From B1SED10-75 sp964636865 (lineage in GTDB: Bacteria; Bacillota; Dethiobacteria; DTU022; PWGO01), in the NCBI GenBank assembly GCA_964636865.1, contig CAZWVJ010000009.1, positions 5,916-69,915 of the forward strand: a DNA stretch of 64,000 bases, given 5' to 3'. Both the position numbers and the translations under genes were made by a program. The number at the start of each line of letters is the position of its first letter. The stretch's first letter is position 1. Under the pieces are notes generated by a model, which saw only the letters and a program-made list of their open reading frames with translations, was not told where the DNA came from and did not search any database. Positions 52,390 through 60,812 of this stretch are shown here, piece after piece.

Positions 52390-54252
52390 ATGATGAAGCA
52401 AAACAAAATTTTTCGTTGTATTGTGCTTTTAATCATTATTTTGTTTGGTTTCCAAAGTATGGCCGGATGCGTATTTCAGGAATTGCCTGATGCAAGAGCA
52501 GATGATGTTTCAGCCAATACAATTGTGGAAGATATGATGGTGCAGCAAGAGGCGCCTGATACAGTTGTTTTGGAAGACTATACATCTGTTCAAGGTGAGG
52601 CGAATAACCCGAAGTATGATCTGCTCATAATAAACGGTCGTGTAATCGACCCGGAGACCGGGCGCGACGAAATTGCCCATGTGGCTGTCAAGGACGGATT
52701 AATAAAGGAAATTAACACCGACCTTGCCCCGGCCCAATCCGATGCTGACCGGGTAATCGATGCCGACGGTTTGGTAGTGTCACCCGGGTTCATTAACACG
52801 CACACCCACGAAGGGCAAATCGAAGACGTGCCTACTACAGATTACCTGCCGGACTGCACCCGGTATTATGTGCAGGACGGTATTACTTCTTGGCTGGGCG
52901 GTGATTGCGGAGTTTCGCCTATGGGAGTGGAAATACCGGCGAATGACGATACCACCATAGGGTGGGGAGATGACCAACAGTCAATGGGAGAATTCCTTGA
53001 TGAAGCGGAAGAACTTGGGCTATACAATAACTGTGGGTTTAAGAGCGGCAACATGACTTTGCGATCTAATGTGGGTTTAAGTCACGGGGAAGGGGAAAGC
53101 GAGGAGCAGATTCGGGAAATGCAGTCTATCCTTGAGGATGACCTTGAAGCCGGATCTTTTGGTATTTCCTATGGATTGATGTACGACATGGGGGCTACGA
53201 AGGAAGCTTGTTTGGCTCTGGCTGAAACCAGTCAGGCCGCCGGCGGGATGGCGGCCAGCCATGTGCGTTATCCCCTCTGGAACCTCGATCATCTGCTTCT
53301 GGGTAAGGATATGGTCTTATTTAAAGATGCCATCCATGAAGCCATTGATAAATCTCGGGAAACCGGGGTGCCTATGATTGTTTCTCATATAACAGACATG
53401 GCCCAGTCAGGCTCGTCTGAATGGGCGTTTCAGGTGATTGACGAGGCCATCCGCGAAGAAGATCTGCCCCTGTCCGGGGATATCATCGGTCATGATTTTT
53501 TGATGAATGATGCCTACGTCCTTACTTTTCAGGGTAGGATACCTATTGCCCTGTTGTTTTTGATTGGCGGATATGATGCTTCCCAGTTTTATGCCGGGAA
53601 TGATTTCTATATAGATGACGAGCTGTTTGTGGAAAAATACGATCAGCTTACTTACTGGCAGCTGGAATATCTCCGCATGCGGATAGATGATGTGGATATT
53701 CCTGCCGAAGAAGAAAAAGAAGGAAGTCTTTCCATACCTGTTATCTGTGAAATCATTCCTCCTGAGGACACCAAACTGGGCCTACAATATCCCTGGTGTT
53801 TTATTGGCAATGATGCCAGTCTGCGGGCTGATGCAGAGACTGGAGAGTATTACACTCCTCACCCGCGTGCTTTGGGGACATTCTCCCAGTTATTTGGCCG
53901 CTGGACGCGGGAAAAGGAAGCCATATCTCTGCACCAGGCTATCTTCAAAGCCTCTTTTGCGCCGGCATACTGGCTGGGCCTGGATCAAAAGGGGCGCTTG
54001 CAGGAAGGCTGTGATGCGGATATTACTATCTTTGATCCGCAAACAATCGAACACCGTGCCGAATGGGTTGGCGGGACTGAAGAATTGGCGCCGGAGGGCA
54101 TCGAATATGTAATTGTAAACGGCCAATTAGTTGTTGAACACGGTGATTTTACCGGAGCTACTCCCGGAGAGGTAATTCGCCGCGATTGGGAAGTTCCCGG
54201 AAACACCACGGAACTTATATCCGTTTACGATGAACATTTAGTAAACGAATAG
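52390..54252 (+). CDS. D-aminoacylase-like amidohydrolase, lipoprotein
   Basis: 620 residues. The N-terminus is a signal helix ending in SMAGC (lipobox), so the enzyme is exported and lipid-anchored. The amidohydrolase core shows SPGFINTHTHEGQ (metal ligands), GDCGVSP, and the family end KGRLQEGCDADITIFDPQ. N-acyl-D-amino-acid deacylases release D-amino acids. A role in peptidoglycan or peptide scavenging is possible. The middle is longer than in typical members by about 60 residues. ATG start with a weak ribosome site (AGGCAGGT). Confidence 0.82.
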   Translation: MMKQNKIFRCIVLLIIILFGFQSMAGCVFQELPDARADDVSANTIVEDMMVQQEAPDTVVLEDYTSVQGEANNPKYDLLIINGRVIDPETGRDEIAHVAVKDGLIKEINTDLAPAQSDADRVIDADGLVVSPGFINTHTHEGQIEDVPTTDYLPDCTRYYVQDGITSWLGGDCGVSPMGVEIPANDDTTIGWGDDQQSMGEFLDEAEELGLYNNCGFKSGNMTLRSNVGLSHGEGESEEQIREMQSILEDDLEAGSFGISYGLMYDMGATKEACLALAETSQAAGGMAASHVRYPLWNLDHLLLGKDMVLFKDAIHEAIDKSRETGVPMIVSHITDMAQSGSSEWAFQVIDEAIREEDLPLSGDIIGHDFLMNDAYVLTFQGRIPIALLFLIGGYDASQFYAGNDFYIDDELFVEKYDQLTYWQLEYLRMRIDDVDIPAEEEKEGSLSIPVICEIIPPEDTKLGLQYPWCFIGNDASLRADAETGEYYTPHPRALGTFSQLFGRWTREKEAISLHQAIFKASFAPAYWLGLDQKGRLQEGCDADITIFDPQTIEHRAEWVGGTEELAPEGIEYVIVNGQLVVEHGDFTGATPGEVIRRDWEVPGNTTELISVYDEHLVNE

Positions 54253-54416
54253 ATTAACTTATAGAACAAAAGCATATTAATTAATGCCGTAAGCTGTCCT
54301 TAATAATGCAATACCTTAAGCATCATTCCCCTCTTACCAGGGTGAAGACACTTTTTTTGCAGTAATAAGCATTTTTTTAGGGGAGAAAAGTTAATAAAAA
54401 AAGGGGGAGAAGGCTT

Positions 54417-54860
54417 GTGTCTAGCGGAGAGGCTGTGAAGACTTTAAGACATATCGGGGTGGGACTGCGTTTTGTATCTATCCTCATTGATTTAATTTTG
54501 CTTTTAACTTTTACCCATTTTTTCATCTACTATATGGGGGTTTTAACACCGGACTTATTGTTGAGTAACTACGGCCCCCTTTTTATTTTGCTGGCTGTTT
54601 GGTTTTTATATTATTGGTTATTTGAAGCTTATCTGGGGGGAACCCCGGGGAAACTTATTTTGGGTATAAGAGTCCGGATGGTTGACGGCGGCCGTATCGG
54701 GTTATTAGCTTCTTTAATTCGTAACCTTTTGAGAATAATTGACGGACTGTTTTTCTACCTTGTAGGAGCTTTTTGGGTATGGTTTACTCCCGCGCGTCAG
54801 CGGCTAGGAGATCAAGTTGCGGGGACAGTGGTGGTTAAAGCAAAAAAACTTCCTGAATAG
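54417..54860 (+). CDS. RDD-family membrane protein
   Basis: 147 residues. GVGLRFVSILIDLILLLTF carries the Arg and Asp of the RDD signature, and GGTPGKLILGIRV the rest. About three transmembrane segments (18-40, 53-72, 105-122). Role unknown; RDD proteins have been linked to ion or compatible-solute transport. GTG start behind GGGGGAGAAGG. Confidence 0.85.
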   Translation: MSSGEAVKTLRHIGVGLRFVSILIDLILLLTFTHFFIYYMGVLTPDLLLSNYGPLFILLAVWFLYYWLFEAYLGGTPGKLILGIRVRMVDGGRIGLLASLIRNLLRIIDGLFFYLVGAFWVWFTPARQRLGDQVAGTVVVKAKKLPE

Positions 54861-55287
54861 AATTTTTATAACCGGGTTAATAGAGGTTAATGGAGAGCGT
54901 ATGAATAAAAAAGAGCTGTTTTTAATCTCAGGTAACCGGTATACTGTTTCCAGCTCTACTATTTAGGAATAAATACTATAAATGTAACTACTCAAACAGA
55001 TACTGTTGTGCTTCAAGGAATGTAATAATAGGATGTTGATCTCGTTAATAGCCAAATACCTATCGGATATTTGTAAATAATAAATATTTCTAACAAACTG
55101 CTAATATCTGCTACTTTATTTCTATTTTCATCCTACCAATTTTCTTCTTATCAATCACCTTACCAACCTTCGAAGTTTGTTTTATAAGTCTTTTCAGATT
55201 CTATCAGTTTTTTGGTGTCATTTTTAAAAATTAGTTTAATTCTATTGTTCCCGAATCTATCAAATCATTGCAGAGGGGGCAATCTAA
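54861..55287. other. Intergenic region with a loose hairpin
   Basis: About 425 bases. AAGAGCTG and CAGCTCT (54911-54957) could pair around a 32-base loop, but no T run follows. No gene was recognised. Confidence 0.45.
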
Positions 55288-56691
55288 ATGAAATTAAAAG
55301 ACAAACAGGTTGTTGTTATAGGCTCCGGTGTAGGTGGAGCCGGAGTATCTGCTCTGCTGGCCGGCGAGGGGGCTAAAGTTACTGTTCTGGAGAGAAGTCC
55401 TTTTGGCGGCGGAAAAGCTGCTACTCTGGAAAAAGATGGCTTTTATTATGACACAGGTGTGCATTGGGTTTCCCGGGGAGCAAATGGGCCTTTGGGAGAG
55501 ATCAGTAAACTGGCAGGCGGCAGTCTTGACTTCTGCGCTCCCGATCCGGCTCTACAGCTTACTACCGGGGACAAAACAATCCAATGGGCCAGGGATATGG
55601 GTGATCCCGGAGAAATCGATAAAATGTTGGAGGATATAGGGGTTTTGCCTGAAAATATGAAAGGCGCACGGGCTTTTTTTAATAAACTGGCTCAGATACC
55701 GCCGGGAAAAGAACAAGAAAAAATTGATCCCCTTTCTATTTATGATTATACAAAGGAATTTGTACATGACCGGCAGTTTTCCAGGTTAATAACGGGGCTG
55801 ACGGCAATGGGGGTGGTACTTCCTCGAGAAAAGGCTTCTGCCGGTGAATTTGTTTATTGTTTCTCCCGAAGCTTTGCTTCCGGCAGCATGTCTTATCCCC
55901 TGGGCGGTGCCGGCTCTCCTCCCCTTGATTACTTAAGGAGGTTGGAAATAATGGGGGGAGAAATCTACTATAACCGCCCCGTGGAAAAAATTGTGGTCCA
56001 AAATAACAAAACTACCGGTGTAGAAGCCGGAGGTTTTATTCCCGCTGACATCGTTATTAGTAATACAGGAATCAAGGAAACTGTTGGATTGGCGGGACCC
56101 GAGCATTTTCCTGAAGATTACAAGCAAAGAGTCTCTGAACTTCTCCTTTCCCTGGGAGCAGTAACCGTGAAATATGCTTTGAACAAAGAAGTGGTAAAAC
56201 CACATCTTTTTTACTATGCCCCTGATTTTAGAAGCTATCCGGAACTGGAAGATAAATTGACGGGAATTTTTGTAACCGTTCCTTCTCTTGTAGATGCTTC
56301 CCTTGCTCCTGATGGCTGCCAGGTGGTCTTGGCCGGATCAGTAACATTTCCGGGCCTGGAGGATAAAGAAATGGCCAATGAATTTTGTGAACAGATAATG
56401 GATCGCATTGAAAACACCATGCAACACCTTTTCCCTAACATCGAAAATCATGTGGTATGGAAAATGCGGACCGACACACCTTATATAGCAGGTATCTCCG
56501 GACGCAAAACCGGAGAAGTAATCGGGGTAGCTCAGGCTCCTTCCCAGGTTGGTGAAAAGAGACCATCACACCAGACCCCGGTAGAGAACCTTTACCTGGT
56601 AGGTTCCGATGCCGGGGGAAGGGGCGTGGGCATGGAAATGGCTGCTGACAGTGCCCTTAAATTGTGGCGGAGTTTAAGGGATGGGAAATAA
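55288..56691 (+). CDS. CrtI-like FAD-dependent oxidoreductase
   Basis: 467 residues. The FAD Rossmann motif VVIGSGVGGAGVSALLAGEG leads, followed by VLERSPFGGGKA (the ERxxxxGGK block of phytoene-desaturase-type enzymes). The late VENLYLVGSDAGGRGVGMEM closes the FAD site. Related enzymes act on carotenoids, retinoids or other long lipids; the substrate here is unknown. It lies upstream of the acyl-CoA synthetase gene, suggesting a lipid pathway. Confidence 0.85.
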   Translation: MKLKDKQVVVIGSGVGGAGVSALLAGEGAKVTVLERSPFGGGKAATLEKDGFYYDTGVHWVSRGANGPLGEISKLAGGSLDFCAPDPALQLTTGDKTIQWARDMGDPGEIDKMLEDIGVLPENMKGARAFFNKLAQIPPGKEQEKIDPLSIYDYTKEFVHDRQFSRLITGLTAMGVVLPREKASAGEFVYCFSRSFASGSMSYPLGGAGSPPLDYLRRLEIMGGEIYYNRPVEKIVVQNNKTTGVEAGGFIPADIVISNTGIKETVGLAGPEHFPEDYKQRVSELLLSLGAVTVKYALNKEVVKPHLFYYAPDFRSYPELEDKLTGIFVTVPSLVDASLAPDGCQVVLAGSVTFPGLEDKEMANEFCEQIMDRIENTMQHLFPNIENHVVWKMRTDTPYIAGISGRKTGEVIGVAQAPSQVGEKRPSHQTPVENLYLVGSDAGGRGVGMEMAADSALKLWRSLRDGK

Positions 56692-56781
56692 AATTGAGCC
56701 GGTAAAATATTATTTTAAACTTATTGCCGGGAAAACCAATTATATTCTCATTTAGCTAAATTTTTAAAGGGGTGATGTTAA

Positions 56782-58671
56782 TTGACTGAAAAAGAGGTAA
56801 TTGTGCGGGGCAAAGAAATGGAAGAAGTTTCTCGAGAGTCCTTGAATCAGATGTTTTGGAATTCTATAGAACAATATTCCGAATTGGAAGCTGTAAAATA
56901 CCGGGTTGGTGATGAATTTTTAGGGTATACCTATGGGGAGTTTGGCGATAAAGTACGCCAGCTGGCCCAGGGATTGATGAGCCTGGGGATAAAGAAAGAA
57001 GACAAGGTTAGCCTTCTTTCTGAAACCAGGTGGGAGTGGGTGTTAGCGGACTTTGCTATCCTAACTGCTGCCGGAATTACCGTTACTATATACCCCACCC
57101 TTCCTTCTTCTCTAATCAAACATATTGTTCAGGATTCTGACAGTGTGGCCATTATTTTGGAAAACCAGGAGCAACTGGACCGGTTGATGGAAGTTGTAGA
57201 TGATTTAGAGGAGCTAAAATATATTATCACCATAGAAGAAACAACCCGCGACCGGGAAAATATACTTACACTTGAAGAAGTAATGGAGAAGGGCAAGGAT
57301 TTCCAGGCTAATAACCCCGGTTTGTATGAAGAAAGGTGGAAAAGTGTGGCCCCTGATGATCTGAGCAGTATCGTCTATACCAGCGGGACTACCGGTTTAC
57401 CCAAAGGGACCATGCTTTCTCACTGGAACTGGAGATTTAATTTTTATTCCGTAACTCAAGTTTTTACATTTGGACCCGGCGACAGGTTGCTTGCCTTTTT
57501 ACCCCTGGCCCATGCTTACATGAGGTGTGTTTGCCTGGGAATTGGGGGAGTGGGGGCTACCACTTATTTTAGCCTTCCGGAGAGGCTTGCTGAAGATCTT
57601 CCCGTGGTGAAGCCTACAGCTTTTGTTTCAGTGCCGCGTCTTTTTGAGCGAGTTTATCAGCGAATACTTGATCAAATGGAAGATGCTTCTGCTCTCCGTC
57701 GTCGTATTTTTTTCTGGGCTGCTTCCGTTGCCCGGGAGATAGGAAAATTACAGGGAAAGGCGGAACCTGTACCTGCCGGTTTACGCTTGAAACATAAGTT
57801 AGCGGATCGTCTTGTTTTTAGCAAATTGAGGAAAAGGATGGGAGTAGACCAACTACGATGCGCTGTATCGGGAGGAAGTGCCCTTACCAAAGACCTGGCT
57901 TATTTTTTTAATGGGGCGGGAATAATAATTCTGGAAGGTTACGGGATGACGGAAAATGCTGCTCCGGCAAATATATGCCCGATAGAACAAATAAAACCCG
58001 GAACAGTGGGACCTCCAATTCCGGGCACCATGGAAAAAATAGCTGAAGATGGAGAAATTTTAATTAAAGGCGACCATGTGATGAAGGGTTATTACAAGCT
58101 TCCGGAAGAAACCAGAGAGGTAATTACGGAAGATGGATGGTTGAGGACCGGTGACATGGGTCATTTTGATGAGGATGGCTACCTTGTTTTCAAAGAAAGG
58201 AAAAAACATTTGCTGGTTTTATCTACCGGTAAAAATGTAGCCCCTCTTCCCATGGAAGATTCGCTTAAAAAAAGCGCCTGGATTGATGAAGCTATTGTGA
58301 TCGGTGATGATCGCAAATTTACCAGTGCCCTTATTTGGCCAAATTATCAGCTGGTTTTAAAATATGCCCGGGAGAATGACATTAATTTTGATGAAAGCCT
58401 TACCGAATACGAAACCGGACAGGGGGGAGAAGAGGTGCCTGCAAGGGTAGATTCCTCCTTGCTTGAAAATGATCTAATTAGAGATATTATAGAAAACGAA
58501 GCACGGGAAGCTATCAAAGAATTTGCTTCCTACGAACAACCGAAAAAGTTTGCGCTGGTGAACCAATCACTTTCCGTGGAAAGAGGAGAGATTACCCCTA
58601 CTTTTAAATTAAAACGGAAGGTGATAATCAGTAAATACAGCGATTTAATAGAAGAGATCTACCAAAGTTAA
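56782..58671 (+). CDS. Long-chain acyl-CoA synthetase
   Basis: 629 residues, AMP-binding. IVYTSGTTGLPKGTMLSHWN is the P-loop; GYGMTENAAPANICP and LRTGDMGHFDEDGY are the other signatures; the C-terminal Lys lies in ITPTFKLKRKV. Activates fatty acids to acyl-CoA at the cost of ATP, feeding the beta-oxidation genes. TTG start: an in-frame stop at 56779 excludes an earlier start, and GGGG lies upstream. An ATG 7 bases upstream is out of frame and closes after four codons. Confidence 0.93.
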   Translation: MTEKEVIVRGKEMEEVSRESLNQMFWNSIEQYSELEAVKYRVGDEFLGYTYGEFGDKVRQLAQGLMSLGIKKEDKVSLLSETRWEWVLADFAILTAAGITVTIYPTLPSSLIKHIVQDSDSVAIILENQEQLDRLMEVVDDLEELKYIITIEETTRDRENILTLEEVMEKGKDFQANNPGLYEERWKSVAPDDLSSIVYTSGTTGLPKGTMLSHWNWRFNFYSVTQVFTFGPGDRLLAFLPLAHAYMRCVCLGIGGVGATTYFSLPERLAEDLPVVKPTAFVSVPRLFERVYQRILDQMEDASALRRRIFFWAASVAREIGKLQGKAEPVPAGLRLKHKLADRLVFSKLRKRMGVDQLRCAVSGGSALTKDLAYFFNGAGIIILEGYGMTENAAPANICPIEQIKPGTVGPPIPGTMEKIAEDGEILIKGDHVMKGYYKLPEETREVITEDGWLRTGDMGHFDEDGYLVFKERKKHLLVLSTGKNVAPLPMEDSLKKSAWIDEAIVIGDDRKFTSALIWPNYQLVLKYARENDINFDESLTEYETGQGGEEVPARVDSSLLENDLIRDIIENEAREAIKEFASYEQPKKFALVNQSLSVERGEITPTFKLKRKVIISKYSDLIEEIYQS

Positions 58672-58764
58672 GCAAAGAATTTATTTTATTCTTGTGAAGC
58701 ATTTTTTTAGTGAGCATAGGGTAAATATTTGATCAATTATGTGATTAAATTTATAAAGAAGGTG

Positions 58765-58809
58765 GTGAATAATAGGGCAGATCTCCTGCTGATTCTGCTT
58801 TTAATTTAA
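58765..58809 (+). promoter_or_regulatory. Leucine-rich leader-like micro-ORF before the thioesterase gene
   Basis: GTG begins a 14-codon frame (VNNRADLLLILLLI) ending in TAA one base before the ATG at 58811, which itself has no ribosome site. AAGG precedes the GTG. This suggests translational coupling through a Leu-rich leader; no attenuator hairpin was found. Confidence 0.3.
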
Positions 58810-58810
58810 A

Positions 58811-59248
58811 ATGAGTGATAAAACGGGATTTGAACAGTTGCTCCGATTTTTTACCGAAGAAATTCCTTTTAATAAATTTCTGAATTTGGAAGTGGAACAT
58901 CTGGAGGCGGGAAGGGCAATTTTTGCCTTAGAAAAACGTCCTGAGTTTATAGGAGATCCTTTTAGCAAAGCCCTGCATGGTGGGGTTATCAGCACGCTTA
59001 TAGATGTTACCGGGGGATTAACAGCTTTTAGTGTGTTGAACTGGCCCAGGGAAACAGCAGTTAATACCGTTGATATGCGGGTTGATTATGTGAGAAGAGG
59101 AATCGCTACCCGTTTTACCTGTGAAGGTACTATCATTCGCAAGGGTAATCGTATTGTAGTAACCAGATGTGATTTAAGAGATGAAGAAGGCAAAATTATT
59201 GCGCTGGGCACGGCTACCTATAATATTTTTACTGATTCGCAAATATAG
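58811..59248 (+). CDS. Hotdog-fold thioesterase (PaaI-like)
   Basis: 145 residues. ALHGGVISTLIDVTGGLTA is the PaaI-type active-site helix. AVNTVDMRVDYVRRG and CEGTIIRKGNRIVVTR complete the fold, ending in a beta-strand with GTATYNIF. It would hydrolyse an acyl-CoA, reversing the synthetase encoded just upstream, or clear dead-end thioesters. No ribosome site precedes the ATG, but a micro-ORF ends beside it. Confidence 0.9.
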   Translation: MSDKTGFEQLLRFFTEEIPFNKFLNLEVEHLEAGRAIFALEKRPEFIGDPFSKALHGGVISTLIDVTGGLTAFSVLNWPRETAVNTVDMRVDYVRRGIATRFTCEGTIIRKGNRIVVTRCDLRDEEGKIIALGTATYNIFTDSQI

Positions 59249-59491
59249 GAAACTTATAATGGAGGAAAAAATACATAATATTTAATAATTTTTCCTATTC
59301 ATTGTTGAATATCCGGAGATTTGTTAGGTGAGAAATTTTTTAGTAATACAATGCATATAAAAAAATTGGCAGATAATGTGATCGCTATTGGCATCTCGTA
59401 TAAGAAGTTTGCCCGGCAGGAAAAGGGTAATTTCTTATAGAATGTTTAACAACCAAAACATTACAAAAAATTATATTAAGGAGCTTATTTT

Positions 59492-60610
59492 ATGACCCAA
59501 AAGTCCACCAATAAGCACCATCCCGAGGCTCTGGCCAATATGCTCATGAGGATTATCCAGAAAACACCCACCGGGGGAGCTACCATTGAAGATATTGAAG
59601 AAGCTTATGCAGAAATAAAGGACAGCATCCCGGCACGGAAAACCATATACAGGAATATCACGCGCCTGGAACAATTTCTTGATCCCCTGGCCTCCGGAGA
59701 AACACCGGAAGAAGGAGAAACAGCAGAGGAGGGCCATGCTTATGATGAGGAGGAAGGCCTTCCGGGGCCGCAGATGGAAATAAAGCGAATCAAAAGGGGG
59801 AAGAAAACGTATTACTTGTTGCAGGGAGAAGTAGGTGCCCCCGCCGTGGACTTCAGGGAAGCCCTGTTGACAGCACTCAGTCTTTACCCGCAGCATCGGA
59901 GCATGCTTCAGGATGTTTTTCAAAAGGTTATGCAAAGGTTGATGACTGACGTGTTGACGGGTGTTAGTATGTATACCAAATTAATCAGCGATATTAACAA
60001 TTTTGTGCATGTGGCGGAACCGCAGCCGATTAATCCTCTCCACTTTGCGGATATGATCAACGAGATTTTCCGGGCTATATCAGAAAGAAAAAAGTTAAAG
60101 ATAAAATACCTGCGCACCTATGACGGTGAGTTGACTGACCGCGTGATTGATCCCTATGGTCTTATTAACCGCTTTAATAACTGGTATCTTTCCGGATACT
60201 GTCATGAAAGCAAGGGATACAGGGTTTTTCACCTGGTACATATCCGCGACCTTGAAGTGCTGGAGAATAAGCAGTATCAGATGCCTCCTAATTTTTCTCT
60301 GGAGGAGTTTTACAGCCAATCCTGGGCCCTTTGGACTACAGATGAGCCGGGAAAAGCTGAAACTGTTCGCCTGTGGGTTAATATGGGAGCAGCCGAGCGC
60401 TTCCGGAACATTAAGTTTCACCCTTCTCAGAAAGTGAACGAGTGTAGCGGGGGCGGCGTAGAGGTAATGTTCCGCCTTAAAGGCGCCTCTGAAATAATCC
60501 CCTGGTTGGCCGGATGGGGAACGGAAATAAAAGTGCTGGAGCCCGAATGGCTCCGGGAAAAAACCATTGAACATCTTCAAAATACCATTGCTTACTACCG
60601 TGAATCCTAA
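59492..60610 (+). CDS. WYL-domain transcriptional regulator
   Basis: 372 residues. An N-terminal winged helix (about 15-60, with SIPARKTIYRNITRLEQFL) is interrupted by an acidic, Gly/Glu-rich insert (about 70-95) that is unusual for the family. The WYL domain follows (about 190-270, with KKLKIKYLRTYDGELT and RFNNWYLSGY), then a WCX-type end. WYL proteins sense nucleic acid or nucleotide ligands and often control defence or stress genes. ATG behind AAGGAG. It precedes the AAA+ gene by 200 bases and is probably its regulator. Confidence 0.85.
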   Translation: MTQKSTNKHHPEALANMLMRIIQKTPTGGATIEDIEEAYAEIKDSIPARKTIYRNITRLEQFLDPLASGETPEEGETAEEGHAYDEEEGLPGPQMEIKRIKRGKKTYYLLQGEVGAPAVDFREALLTALSLYPQHRSMLQDVFQKVMQRLMTDVLTGVSMYTKLISDINNFVHVAEPQPINPLHFADMINEIFRAISERKKLKIKYLRTYDGELTDRVIDPYGLINRFNNWYLSGYCHESKGYRVFHLVHIRDLEVLENKQYQMPPNFSLEEFYSQSWALWTTDEPGKAETVRLWVNMGAAERFRNIKFHPSQKVNECSGGGVEVMFRLKGASEIIPWLAGWGTEIKVLEPEWLREKTIEHLQNTIAYYRES

Positions 60611-60739
60611 AAACTCAAAACCCGGAAAATCAGAATTATACCCTGAAGCAACCTGAAGCAAATAGGTGAAAAATGAAAGAGTTCCGGCGTTAAAGGGTTT
60701 GGTTAATTATTTTTGATGAAAAAAGAGATTTTATACTAT

Positions 60740-60763
60740 AAGGTGACACTCTCGTGTCACTTT
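60740..60763. promoter_or_regulatory. Perfect inverted repeat between the WYL regulator and the AAA+ gene
   Basis: GTGACAC-TCTC-GTGTCAC (60743-60760), with AAG/TTT extending the stem, is followed by ATTTTTATA. A TTGATG/TACTAT promoter-like pair (16-base spacing) ends just before it. It may be the regulator's operator, or an intrinsic terminator for the WYL gene; the position 50 bases before the AAA+ start and after the promoter favours an operator. Confidence 0.55.
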
Positions 60764-60812
60764 ATTTTTATATAATTTAATTAAAAATCACGAGAAGGAG
60801 TGAGGAATAAAG

